From: Sarcodiotheca gaudichaudii
Lineage: Eukaryota; Rhodophyta; Florideophyceae; Gigartinales; Solieriaceae
Direction: 5' to 3'
Length of the DNA: 64,000 nucleotides
NCBI GenBank assembly: GCA_032355985.1
Contig: JAUKVZ010000003.1
Coordinates: 423,841-487,840 of the forward strand
Every line of letters starts with the position of its first letter. Within the stretch, counting starts at the first letter, position 1. Below are positions 45,124 through 54,099 of the stretch, piece after piece. Both the position numbers and the translations under genes were made by a program. A model generated the notes under the pieces. That model did not search any database, was not told where the DNA came from, and saw nothing but the letters and a program-made list of their open reading frames with translations.

Positions 45124-46566
45124 TTCATCGGCCTTGGAGCCGGTGTCGACGAGGGCGGTGCCGAGGATGGTGAGCGAGCCGCCCTTTTCGATGGCTCGTG
45201 CGGCGCCGAAGAACTTCTTGGGTCGCTGGAGGGCGCCGGAGTCGATGCCGCCGGTCATGATCTTGCCGGAGTGGGGCATTTCGTTGTTGTAGGCGCGGGC
45301 GAGACGGGTGATGGAGTCGAGGAGGATGACGACATCGTCGCCGAACTCGACGGCTCGCTTGGCCTTTTCGATGACCATCTCGGTGACCTGCACGTGTCGC
45401 GATGACTGTTCATCGAACGTGCTGGCGACGACCTCGACGGATGGAGGCGAGTTTCGCTTGAAGTCGGTGACTTCCTCGGGGCGCTCGTCGATGAGCAGGA
45501 CCATGACCTTCGCGTTGGGCGAGTTGGTGACGATGGCCTGCGTCATCTTCTGCAGGAGGACGGTCTTACCGGTGCGGGGCGGGGCGACGATGAGTGCGCG
45601 CTGTCCCTTGCCGATTGGAGCGACGAGATCGACCACGCGCATCTCGACCTGATCGGCTGTGGTTTCGAGGACGAAACGCTCTTCCGGATGGAGGGGCGTG
45701 AGGGCTTCGAAGCGTGAGATGTCATGGACGGAAGAGGGTTCGCGGCCGTTGACCTTGTCGACGGTGAGGAGCGCGAAGTACTTCTCGGAGTCCTTGGGCG
45801 CACGAATGGCGCCGTTGATGACCATGCCGGGAAGGATGCTGCTTCGGCGGATCTGCGAGGGTGAGACGTAGACATCGTCGGGGCCGGCGAGGTAGCTGTA
45901 TTCGGCGCTGCGAAGGAAGCCGTAGCCATCGGGCAGGATTTCGAGCGTGCCTTCGCAGAGGATGAGGCCGCCGGCATCGGCGCGATGCTTGACGATGCGG
46001 TAGATGAGTTCCTGTCGTGAGAGGTGGTGGTACTCTTCGAGTTTTTCTTTTTCGGCGAGCTTGAAGAGATCGTCGAGCTCCATCTTCTGGAGTTCATCGA
46101 CGTGCAGGGCGTCTTTCTCGGCGCTCTTGTAGCTGGCGCCGCCTCGTGCCTTTTCGAGTTCAGCGGCTTCGCGCTCGATGTCCTCTTCTGAGGGCAGGTG
46201 ATGCGCGGGGATGCTGGGCTTGTGGGGGTGTCCGCCGGGGCCCTTCTTGCGCTTCTTCTTGCGTCGGCCGCCGCCGCCACCGCCGCCGCCACCTTGCTTG
46301 TTGCGGTTCTGATTCTGCTGCTGCCGGCCGGTGCCGCCACCACCACCGCCGCCGGACTGGCGTTGCTGTCCCTGCCCTCCCTGCTGCTGTGGCTGCTGGG
46401 CTTTTTCCTCGCGGGGCGCGTCCTTTTGCGCGGCGTCGGTTTTCTGCTCGGCGGCGCCGGATGAGGACTTCCTGGATGAGGAGCGGGAGCGTCCCCGTCC
46501 TCGTCCGGTGGATCCGGATTCGGCGGGCGCCTGGGTTTCTTCAACGGTTGCTGATGACTTGGCCAT
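44851..46566 (-). CDS. rho: Transcription termination factor Rho with long low-complexity N-terminal extension
   Basis: A 571-residue protein; typical Rho is about 420. Residues 1-150 are low complexity: Ser/Arg/Gly-rich, then Gln-rich ([16 protein letters not shown]), two poly-Gly runs and a Lys/Arg block ([17 protein letters not shown]). The Rho domains follow: an N-terminal helix bundle ('[26 protein letters not shown]'), the RNA-binding OSB domain ('[16 protein letters not shown]'), then the hexameric motor with Walker A 'APPRTGKT', Walker B '[13 protein letters not shown]', '[12 protein letters not shown]' and R-loop region '[13 protein letters not shown]'. It unwinds RNA-DNA hybrids and ends transcription. 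The extension probably adds RNA binding or condensate formation. Confidence 0.97.
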
Positions 46567-46996
46567 AAGTGTTGCTCTGCGCTTCGCGGCGTTTCACCCC
46601 GGAGTCTCCTTTGGCGGGCTGGTGAGATGCGTTCCTGATGGAGACGTGTTCACCGGCGCTGCGATGGAAAACGCGTGAAGCGGCGCTTGCTCTTCTTTCG
46701 AGGAAGGTTGAGTCCGTTCAAATGATGAAAAGGTTGGAAAGACTGCTTTCAAGGGCGCTCATCGTCGCGGCGCGGGCTCGATTGAGAGGCTGAAGAAAGG
46801 AAGCTCAGCGATCGAGCGCGCACCATACATGGGGCCTGCACAGGCCTGGGAGAGTTCACGCCGTTGGTGGTTCAGTTAAACAGTGCGATGAGAAGTGGCG
46901 CGGTGGCCAGAATCTCCGTCACATGGACTTGTTCAATCAGGATCCGAGGGGCGGCACACGCATTCACACGTATTGGTGAAACCGACCACGGCCGGG
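46567..46996. other. Intergenic region upstream of rho
   Basis: 430 bases without a supported gene on either strand. On the minus strand it forms the rho leader, and rho genes are commonly autoregulated through long leaders, but no hairpin-plus-T-run attenuator is obvious. A perfect GGCCTG-CA-CAGGCC palindrome lies at about 46832-46845. Confidence 0.4.
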
Positions 46997-47656
46997 TCAA
47001 GGCCGACTTCGTCCCTGCTTTGACATTATAGCGGCAAAGACGTCGCGGATCTGCGCCTTGAGTTCGGCGAAATCCACGTCATTCCTGACTCCATAGTGGG
47101 ATCTTGCGCGCTTTATTTCAAGTGGCATCTGGGACTTTTCACGTCGATCGAGCTCCTCGGGCCCCCAGCCCCTGGAATCCCGCACGCGGGCCTCGCGGAT
47201 ATCGCGGGGCGTATCGATGAAGATCACGGCGTCGCAGAGGGCGTCGACGCCGGCCTCAAAAAGGAGGGGCGCGTCGATGATGACGGCAGGGATGTTCTGC
47301 TCGCGCGCCTCTTCGATAGCGCGGCGGTGGGCATCGATGACTTCCGGATGAAGCAGCTTTTCGAGGCGGGAGCGCTCTTGGGGTGCGTTGAAAATGACTG
47401 TCGCGACGGCGCTTCGATTGAGGGCGCCGTCTTCTGTGAGGATCTGATCCCCCCACCACTCGACGAGCGTATTGCGGATGTTCTCCTGTTGAAGGAGGCG
47501 CGCGACTTCGCGGTCGGCATTCGTGATGAGGCAGCCGAGTTCGGCGAAGGCGTCGGCGACGGCGGACTTGCCAGCGCCGACGCCGCCGGCGAGGCCGATG
47601 ACGACGGGGCTTTCGTTCCGGTCAGGCTGTTTCGATGCGCTCGTCATGGGAGGCAT
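46997..47656 (-). CDS. coaE: Dephospho-CoA kinase
   Basis: A 219-residue enzyme for the last step of coenzyme A synthesis (ATP plus dephospho-CoA). P-loop 'GLAGGVGAGKSAVADAF' near residues 21-37, 'LITNADREVARLL' with the substrate-binding Asp, 'LHPEVIDAHRRAIEEA' and 'VIIDAPLLFEAGVD' in the middle, then the lid 'SRGWGPEELDRREKSQMPLEIKR'-type region. Two closely spaced Met codons (47656 and 47647) are possible starts. It is divergent from the HAD phosphatase gene, 53 bases apart. Confidence 0.95.
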   Translation of the reverse strand: MPPMTSASKQPDRNESPVVIGLAGGVGAGKSAVADAFAELGCLITNADREVARLLQQENIRNTLVEWWGDQILTEDGALNRSAVATVIFNAPQERSRLEKLLHPEVIDAHRRAIEEAREQNIPAVIIDAPLLFEAGVDALCDAVIFIDTPRDIREARVRDSRGWGPEELDRREKSQMPLEIKRARSHYGVRNDVDFAELKAQIRDVFAAIMSKQGRSRP

Positions 47657-47709
47657 CCATTGTATCGGCGCGATGTCGATCGCCGGGACTGCGACGGTAT
47701 GCTCGCGGC

Positions 47710-48363
47710 ATGCCGATTCGCCTGGTGGTTTTTGATCTTGACGGGACGCTTGCGGACACGATGGAGGACATCGCCGAGTCGATGGACGCGATGCTTCGCG
47801 CGGAGGGTCTCGCGACGCCGGAGCGCTCGGCGTATGCGCAGATCGTCGGTGATGGAGCGCGTGTGGCGGTGCAACGCGCGACGGCGGGCGCCGTCAACGA
47901 CGAAGCGGAGATTGATCGGCTAACGGAGGCGTATCTGGAGGAGTACCGGGCGCGCGGGCCGCGGAGCGCACGGCTGTATCCGGGTGTTGCGGAGTTGCTT
48001 GCATCTCTGGAGGGGCGCGTCGAGATGGCGGTGCTGACGAACAAGCCGCACGATCTCGCGCAGGTGACGATCGAGGCGGTTGCGGCGAGCACGCGATTTG
48101 CGCGGATCGAGGGCGTGCGCGTGGGCGGCGTGCGCAAGCCGGATCCTTCGGTGCTGATCGATATTGTTGAGTCGTGCGGCGTGCAGCGCGCCGAGGTGGT
48201 GATGGTGGGCGATACGAATACGGATATGCGCACGGGCGAGGCGGCGGGCGTGGCGACGATCGGGGTCACGTGGGGGTTTCGCGATGAGGCGGAGCTTGCG
48301 GCCAATGGCGCGACGTGGATCGCGCGGACGCCGGCGGATGTGCTGGAATCGTTGGGCTTGTGA
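47710..48363 (+). CDS. HAD-superfamily hydrolase, phosphoglycolate-phosphatase-like
   Basis: A 217-residue protein starting at the ATG at 47710. Motif I 'VVFDLDGTLADTMEDI' supplies the nucleophile and acid Asp at about residues 8-10; a helical cap follows; motif II is in 'MAVLTNKPHDL', motif III in 'GVRKPDPSVL', and motif IV 'VMVGDTNTDMRTG' near residue 160. The closest named group is Gph (phosphoglycolate phosphatase), but HAD specificity is poorly predicted by sequence. Confidence 0.9.
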   Translation: MPIRLVVFDLDGTLADTMEDIAESMDAMLRAEGLATPERSAYAQIVGDGARVAVQRATAGAVNDEAEIDRLTEAYLEEYRARGPRSARLYPGVAELLASLEGRVEMAVLTNKPHDLAQVTIEAVAASTRFARIEGVRVGGVRKPDPSVLIDIVESCGVQRAEVVMVGDTNTDMRTGEAAGVATIGVTWGFRDEAELAANGATWIARTPADVLESLGL

Positions 48364-48519
48364 GGGCATTGCTCCGGTCAGAATGATCATTCTGCCGATG
48401 GTCATGTGCATCGCCCGCTGCCATCGGCGGTGTCCCTGGTTACAATGCGGTGGGCAACGAACTGAAGCCGCACGAGCGCTTTCGCGATCGCGAGGCTTCG
48501 TCATCGGCAGGAGTGTCGG

Positions 48520-48936
48520 ATGATGATGTCGACGACTGAGACTGGATCGTCACGACCGCTTGCGACGAAGCGCGTGTTGCTTGTCGAAGATAATTTTCTG
48601 GTTGGGCTTTCGATCAAGCAGCAGCTCGAAGAGTTTGGCTGTGATGTGACGGGTCCGATCGCATCCGTTGAAGATGCTCTTGCGACGGTGCAGGCAGTTG
48701 GGCATGACTGCGCGGTGCTGGACATCAACATCAAGGGCGGATCGAGCCAGGAAGTGGCGCGAGAGCTTCGCGAGCGCAGCACGCCCTTTTTCTTCATCAG
48801 TGGTTATCGAAGTCCGCCGATGCTGGAGCAGGAGTTCCGGGAAGTCCGCCGCCTGAGCAAGCCTGTAGAAGAGCAGGGACTGCGCGATGCGCTGCTGGTG
48901 GCATGCGGCCAGGAACCTCGCCCGCCTCGGGCATGA
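48520..48936 (+). CDS. Receiver-only response regulator
   Basis: A 138-residue single-domain protein with AGGAG upstream. 'RVLLVEDNFLVGLSIKQQL' contains the acidic pocket, 'CAVLDINIKGGS' the phospho-accepting Asp near residue 67, 'TPFFFISGY' the switch Ser and 'LSKPV' the Lys. There is no output domain, so it must act by protein contact or as a phosphate shuttle. No histidine kinase is encoded nearby. Confidence 0.93.
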   Translation: MMMSTTETGSSRPLATKRVLLVEDNFLVGLSIKQQLEEFGCDVTGPIASVEDALATVQAVGHDCAVLDINIKGGSSQEVARELRERSTPFFFISGYRSPPMLEQEFREVRRLSKPVEEQGLRDALLVACGQEPRPPRA

Positions 48937-49061
48937 GCGCTTTCGATCCCGGCGGTTTTACGCAAATCTCAAGATCGGGGCGTTTGCCTGCGCGGCTTGC
49001 GTGAGCGCGATCGCGTTACCATATCTGCGTTCATTTTTGACCGGCTGAGGGAGGTGTTTGT

Positions 49062-50471
49062 ATGAGCAGCGCGACGCGCCTGGAGCATGATCTGCTCGGC
49101 GAAAAGGAAGTTCCGGCGGAAGCGTACTACGGCGTGCAGACTGCACGCGCGATGGAGAACTTTCACATCACGGGTGTGCCGATCTGCCTGTATTCGCCGC
49201 TGATCAAGGCGCTGGCGATCGTGAAGCTCAGCGCAGCGCGGGCGAACCATGAAGTCGGCCAGCTTGATGCGAAGATTCTCGAGGGCATCGAGGGCGCATG
49301 TCTTGAGTTGATGGAAGGCAAGCTGCACGATCAGTTTCAGGTCGATGTGATCCAGGGCGGAGCGGGCACATCGACGAATATGAACGCCAACGAGGTGATC
49401 GCGAATCGCGCGCTGGAGCTGATGGGTCACAAAAAAGGCGAGTATGCCCATTGCGATCCGCATGATCATGTGAACATGGCGCAGTCGACGAATGATGCGT
49501 ATCCGACAGCGCTGCATCTGGCGACGGCGCTTCGCAATCAGGATCTGGTCGCGGAGCTGCGGCTGCTGGTTGAGGCGTTTCGGAACAAGGGCGTGGAGTT
49601 TGAAAGCGTGCTGAAGATGGGACGCACGCAGCTTCAGGATGCGGTGCCGATGTCGCTTGGGCAGGAGTTCATCGCATGGGCGAACAGTCTGAGCGATGAG
49701 ATTCGGCCGCTGGATCAACTGGCCGAGCGTGTGCTGACTGAAATCAACATGGGTGGCACGGCGATCGGGACGGGGCTGAACTCGACGCCGGGCTACTCAG
49801 AGGCGTGCGCCAAGCACATGGCGCAGATCTCGGGGATGTCGATTCATCTGGCGCCTGATCTTGTTGAAGCGACGCAGGATACGCAGGCGTTCGTGTTGTA
49901 TTCGAGCGCACTGAAGAGTCTGGCGATCAAGCTTTCGAAGGTGTGCAATGATCTTCGTTTGCTGGCGTCGGGGCCGCGAGCGGGGCTGCATGAGATCAAT
50001 CTGCCGGCGAAGCAGCCGGGCTCGTCGATCATGCCGGGCAAGGTGAATCCGGTGATTCCTGAGGTGGTGAATCAGGTGTGTTTCCGGGCGATCGGGAATG
50101 ATCTGACGGTGACGCTTGCGGCGGAGGCGGGTCAGCTTCAGTTGAATGTGATGGAGCCGGTGATCATTTATCCGATTCTGGAATCACAGACGATGTTCAT
50201 GAATGCCGCTCGCACGCTTCGAGAGCATTGCATCGATGGGATTACGGCGAATCGGGATGTGTGTGCGGCGTACATTGAGCGGAGCATTGGCGTCGTGACG
50301 GCGTTGAATCCTGTGCTGGGGTATGACAAATGCACGGAGCTTGCCGCGGAGGCGCTGCAGACGAACAAGGGCATCGTCGAGCTGATTCGCGAGAAGAAGA
50401 TTCTGACGGAGGAGCAGATTCAGGAACTGCTTGATCCTCGCCGGATGACTGCCTTGCCTGCGACCACCTGA
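49062..50471 (+). CDS. aspA: Aspartate ammonia-lyase
   Basis: A 469-residue enzyme that reversibly splits L-aspartate into fumarate and ammonia. It opens 'RLEHDLLGEKEVPAEAYYGVQTARAMENF', close to known aspartases, and has 'GGAGTSTNMNANEVIANRALEL' near 105, 'NMAQSTNDAYPTALHLA' near 140 and the superfamily signature 'GSSIMPGKVNPVIPEVVNQV' near 320 with the catalytic Ser loop. The first gene of an operon with the C4-dicarboxylate transporter (28 bases after) and a porin; together they import aspartate and export fumarate or succinate. Confidence 0.95.
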   Translation: MSSATRLEHDLLGEKEVPAEAYYGVQTARAMENFHITGVPICLYSPLIKALAIVKLSAARANHEVGQLDAKILEGIEGACLELMEGKLHDQFQVDVIQGGAGTSTNMNANEVIANRALELMGHKKGEYAHCDPHDHVNMAQSTNDAYPTALHLATALRNQDLVAELRLLVEAFRNKGVEFESVLKMGRTQLQDAVPMSLGQEFIAWANSLSDEIRPLDQLAERVLTEINMGGTAIGTGLNSTPGYSEACAKHMAQISGMSIHLAPDLVEATQDTQAFVLYSSALKSLAIKLSKVCNDLRLLASGPRAGLHEINLPAKQPGSSIMPGKVNPVIPEVVNQVCFRAIGNDLTVTLAAEAGQLQLNVMEPVIIYPILESQTMFMNAARTLREHCIDGITANRDVCAAYIERSIGVVTALNPVLGYDKCTELAAEALQTNKGIVELIREKKILTEEQIQELLDPRRMTALPATT

Positions 50472-50498
50472 CCCCCCTTCTCGTTCGGAGCTTTGCGC

Positions 50499-52085
50499 AT
50501 GCTTTGGATTGAATTCGCGCTTGTCCTGGCGTGCATTTACTTCGGCGCCCGCATCGGCGGCGTCGCGCTTGGCACGGTGGCGGCGCTTGGGCTGGCGATT
50601 CTTGTGCTGGTGTTTCGCAAGCCGCCGGGCGATCTTCCGGTTGATGTGCTGCTGATCATCGTGGCGGTGGTCACGGCGGCTTCAGCGCTGCAGGCGGCGC
50701 ATGGGCTGGATCTGCTGGTGAAAGTCGCCGAGCGGATGCTGCGGGCCAAGCCAGGGGCAGTGACGTTTGTCTCGCCGATCGTGACGTGGATGTTTACGTT
50801 CTTCGCGGGGACGGGGCACGTCGCATATTCCGTGCTGCCAGTGATCGCGGAAGTGGCGCGTAAAGCGGGCGTGCGGCCGGAGCGGCCGATGTCCATCGCG
50901 GTGATCGCTTCGCAGCAATCGATTACCGCAAGTCCGATCTCGGCGGCGACGGCGGGGATGATTGCGATCTTCGCGGTCAACGACACGGGGCTTGGATTGG
51001 CGCAGATACTGATGGTGTGCGTGCCGGCGACGCTGGGCGGCAGCATGCTGGGCGCGCTTGCCGTCGCGGGTAAAGGCAAGCGGCTGGCGGATGATCCGAT
51101 TTATCAGGATCGGCTTGCCAGGGGTCTGGTGACGGATCACGAGGCGGGCACCGAGTTGACACCGGAGCAGGTGCGACCGGCGAAGCTTGCGGTGTTCATC
51201 TTTCTGGCCGCGGCGATCGGCGTGGTGCTCTTTGGCGTCTTTCAGGCGGCGCGTCCGGTGACGGGTTGGAAGGCGAGCGTGGACATCGACGCCGTGCGGC
51301 TCGTCCATGATGATCCGTATTGCTTCACTGTGTCGCGATCGACCGGGGACATCACATGGGAGCCGGTGCAGGCGCAGCTTGCGCGGCAGACGGGCTGGGT
51401 GGATGTTCGCGGTCTGAACGAAGACACGGGCATTGTCGAGATCGAATCGGATGCTGATCGCGAGCATCTGCTGACGGGAAACACTGCGGGGCTTCGGGAG
51501 CGCATCGATTCGGGTGATCTAAAGGTTGTGTGGCCGTCGGCGACGCATGTCGGCATGGCGCACACGATTGAGATCATCATGCTCTCGGCGGCCGGCCTGA
51601 TCATGCTGCTGTGCGGGGCGAAGCCATCTGATCTTGTCACGGGATCGGTGGCGCGAGCCGGCGTGGTTGCGGTGGTGGCGATCATGGGCATCGCGTGGCT
51701 GGGCAGCACATTCTTTGAGAACAACAGCGGGCCGATTCTGGGGGCGCTATCTGAGAGCGTGAAGGCGCAGCCGTGGACGTTCTCGATCGCGCTCTTTGCG
51801 CTTTCCATCCTTCTCTACAGCCAGGCGGCGACTGTGGCGGCTCTGATGCAGGTTGGCATCAATCTCGGCATTGATCCGAAGTTGCTGATAGCGATGTACC
51901 CGGCGGTGAACGGGTATTTCTTCCTGCCGACGTACGGCACGATCATCGCGGCGATTCAGTTCGATCAGACAGGGACGACGCGTATCGGCAAGTATGTCCT
52001 TAATCACAGCTTCATGCTTCCGGGTCTGGTCGCAACGATCGGCTCGGTGGGCATTGGCTTTGCGCTGGTAGCTGTATTCCTCTAA
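50499..52085 (+). CDS. Anaerobic C4-dicarboxylate transporter (Dcu family) with an internal soluble insert
   Basis: A 528-residue inner-membrane antiporter; family members are usually about 430-450. The ATG at 50499 follows CGGAG. N-terminal half: 'LACIYFGARIGGVALGTVAALGLAILVLVF', 'FFAGTGHVAYSVLPVIAEVARKAGVRPERP' and 'SQQSITASPISAATAG', all close to DcuA/DcuB. Between residues ~250 and ~340 there is an extra hydrophilic stretch ('VDIDAVRLVHDDPYCFTVSRSTGDITWEPVQ...') absent from typical Dcu proteins. The C-terminal half resumes with helices to 'YPAVNGYFFLPTYGTIIAAIQFD'. It exchanges aspartate, fumarate, malate and succinate. Confidence 0.92.
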   Translation: MLWIEFALVLACIYFGARIGGVALGTVAALGLAILVLVFRKPPGDLPVDVLLIIVAVVTAASALQAAHGLDLLVKVAERMLRAKPGAVTFVSPIVTWMFTFFAGTGHVAYSVLPVIAEVARKAGVRPERPMSIAVIASQQSITASPISAATAGMIAIFAVNDTGLGLAQILMVCVPATLGGSMLGALAVAGKGKRLADDPIYQDRLARGLVTDHEAGTELTPEQVRPAKLAVFIFLAAAIGVVLFGVFQAARPVTGWKASVDIDAVRLVHDDPYCFTVSRSTGDITWEPVQAQLARQTGWVDVRGLNEDTGIVEIESDADREHLLTGNTAGLRERIDSGDLKVVWPSATHVGMAHTIEIIMLSAAGLIMLLCGAKPSDLVTGSVARAGVVAVVAIMGIAWLGSTFFENNSGPILGALSESVKAQPWTFSIALFALSILLYSQAATVAALMQVGINLGIDPKLLIAMYPAVNGYFFLPTYGTIIAAIQFDQTGTTRIGKYVLNHSFMLPGLVATIGSVGIGFALVAVFL

Positions 52086-52095
52086 GGGAGATCGC

Positions 52096-53400
52096 ATGCG
52101 TTTATTGAGCCGTGGAAGGATGCTGGCGCTCTTCGTGCTTCTCGGGCTCGCGCCGGTTGCAGGCGCATCCGGTCAGGCCGAGGAAACGTCGGATGCGGCG
52201 TACCTTCAGGCGGACGAGACGCGCGCGCTGGTCGCGGAGATGCTTGCGGATGCGGACAGCCGCAGCAGCCTGCTTCAGAACGGTTCAGGCGGCGGACATG
52301 ATGGCGCCTTCTATCTTTCGAGCGAGGATGGCGCATTTACGCTGAGTACGAGCGGTCTGATCATATTCCGCTACACGTACAACCATCGGGAAGACAACTC
52401 ACCTGATATCGACAAGGACACGCTCGGATTCAGCGTCGCGCGTGCGCGGCTGTGGTTTCGCGGCAAGGTCTTCGACGAGTTTGATTACTTCATCCGCATG
52501 CAGTTCAGCGGGCGTCGTCCGGCGCGTGATTTCGAGGATGAGGAAACCGGCGGCGTCGCGATCGTCGATCGCGCCTGGGTGGGATACTCATTTGATGAGC
52601 ACTGGTCATTGCGCTGGGGCCAGCAGGTTTCCGAGTTGACGATTGAGAACGAGCACAGCCCGGATGCGCAGCTTGGCGTTGCGGCCTCGCCGACGGACTC
52701 CGTCTTCGGCGGCGGTGGATTTCAGGGCGTGCAACTCCACGGCCGCTGGGATGATCATCGTTTCTGGCTGACGTTCAGCGACGGACTTCGAACGATCAAT
52801 ACGGATTTCGGCAGCCCGGATGATGCGGACTACTCGTTCACGTTCAAAGGCGATTACAAGTTCGCCGGCGAATGGTCGCAGTTCACGAAGTTCACATCTT
52901 TTCCGGGCAGTGAGTTCGCGGCGATGCTTGGCCTGGGTGCGCATTATGAATATGGCGCCGAAACAGGCGATCCGGAAGAGACGCTTGATCTCTTCCTGGC
53001 GGTGCTTGAGTTCAGCATCGCAGCCGATGGATGGAACTTCTATTCATCTTTGAACTACGCGTATGACAACTTCGAGTCGGATACGAAGCGAAATGACTTC
53101 GGCGTGGTTGTGCAGGGCGGCGCGTTCGTGAATGAACACGTCGAGTTGTATGGCCGATTCGACGCCGTCATTCCCGACAGTGATCGGGAGGCTGAGAACG
53201 ATGAGTTCCGCACGCTGACGGCCGGGTTCAACTATTACCCGTTCCCCGGGACGATTGGCGCGAAGTTCAGCTTTGCCGCACTGTGGTTTCTGGATTCGGA
53301 AGAAGGATCGCTTGTCAATCCGAGCGGCAACACCGGTGTGCTCGAAAGCGCGGATGACAACCAGCTGGCGTTTCAGGTTCAGTTTTCGCTGAACTTCTGA
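52096..53400 (+). CDS. Outer-membrane porin, OprP/OprO-like family
   Basis: A 434-residue protein with signal peptide MLALFVLLGLAPVAGASG and a helical segment (DETRALVAEMLADADSRSSL) before the barrel. Strand-rich sequence runs from 'FTLSTSGLIIFRYTYNHRED' through 'GFSVARARLWFRGKVFDEFDYFIRMQFSG' to the terminal '...LAFQVQFSLNF', ending in Phe as required for barrel assembly. This matches phosphate-selective-porin-type proteins that are widely used by planctomycetes for anions in general. Only 10 bases separate it from the transporter stop, so it probably lets C4-dicarboxylates through the outer membrane. Confidence 0.9.
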   Translation: MRLLSRGRMLALFVLLGLAPVAGASGQAEETSDAAYLQADETRALVAEMLADADSRSSLLQNGSGGGHDGAFYLSSEDGAFTLSTSGLIIFRYTYNHREDNSPDIDKDTLGFSVARARLWFRGKVFDEFDYFIRMQFSGRRPARDFEDEETGGVAIVDRAWVGYSFDEHWSLRWGQQVSELTIENEHSPDAQLGVAASPTDSVFGGGGFQGVQLHGRWDDHRFWLTFSDGLRTINTDFGSPDDADYSFTFKGDYKFAGEWSQFTKFTSFPGSEFAAMLGLGAHYEYGAETGDPEETLDLFLAVLEFSIAADGWNFYSSLNYAYDNFESDTKRNDFGVVVQGGAFVNEHVELYGRFDAVIPDSDREAENDEFRTLTAGFNYYPFPGTIGAKFSFAALWFLDSEEGSLVNPSGNTGVLESADDNQLAFQVQFSLNF

Positions 53401-53422
53401 CGTTCATATGTCAACGACTGCA

Positions 53423-53845
53423 TCATTCTGAGACGCGTCGCCATTGCATGACGGGATTGATGCGTGCGCTGACAAAGACGCTTTCCTGGGGCAGATACAC
53501 ACCTGCAAAAAGTCCATCACGCACAACGAGCAGCGCGTCATATCGCCTGCCCGTCCACACGCTGAGCGGCTGATCGGCGGAGTCAAAGACATGACCGAAG
53601 TTGATCTCTCCCACGCGTGTCCATCGCGTGTCGGCGTTGATCTTGCGCATGTCGTAGCCGTTGCGCAGGTGGGGTGAGATCTGTTCGACCAGAACGTAGG
53701 TATCCTCGGGCGCCATGGAAGAGATCGTCTGCAGCCGGGCGGGCGCGGAGTTGCGGGGGATATTGGTGGCGCATGCCGAAAGGACGGCGATCGCGATTGC
53801 GGCCGGGATCAAACGTGGCCAATGGTGCGGCCTGGTCGTCGTCAT
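53423..53845 (-). CDS. Small lipoprotein
   Basis: A 140-residue protein. The start at 53845 places 'LIPAAIAIAVLSACAT' as a type II signal with lipobox LSAC. The mature part includes 'DTYVLVEQISPHLRNGYDMRKINADTRW' and 'RYDALLVVRDGLFAGVYLPQESVFV'. No family is recognised. It is convergent with the porin, 22 bases apart. Confidence 0.75.
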   Translation of the reverse strand: MTTTRPHHWPRLIPAAIAIAVLSACATNIPRNSAPARLQTISSMAPEDTYVLVEQISPHLRNGYDMRKINADTRWTRVGEINFGHVFDSADQPLSVWTGRRYDALLVVRDGLFAGVYLPQESVFVSARINPVMQWRRVSE

Positions 53846-54099
53846 TTCAGAGATCGCTCCGTTTGAAGATTGATCGCGATTGTCCCGGCGCAGCGTACAA
53901 GGATGAATGACTCTGCGGGTGTTCCTTCGCCGTCGCCTCCCGGGAGTTTGATGCATGATCCTCACCCAGGTGACCCGGACACGTCTGGGTGCGGGGTGGA
54001 TCGCCGGTCAGAGCCGCGCCGGAATGATCGGGAGCGTCTTCGGATAAACGTGCCGGAAACTCATCTTACGAGCGCTTGAGAAACGGTAATCTCGCTGAG

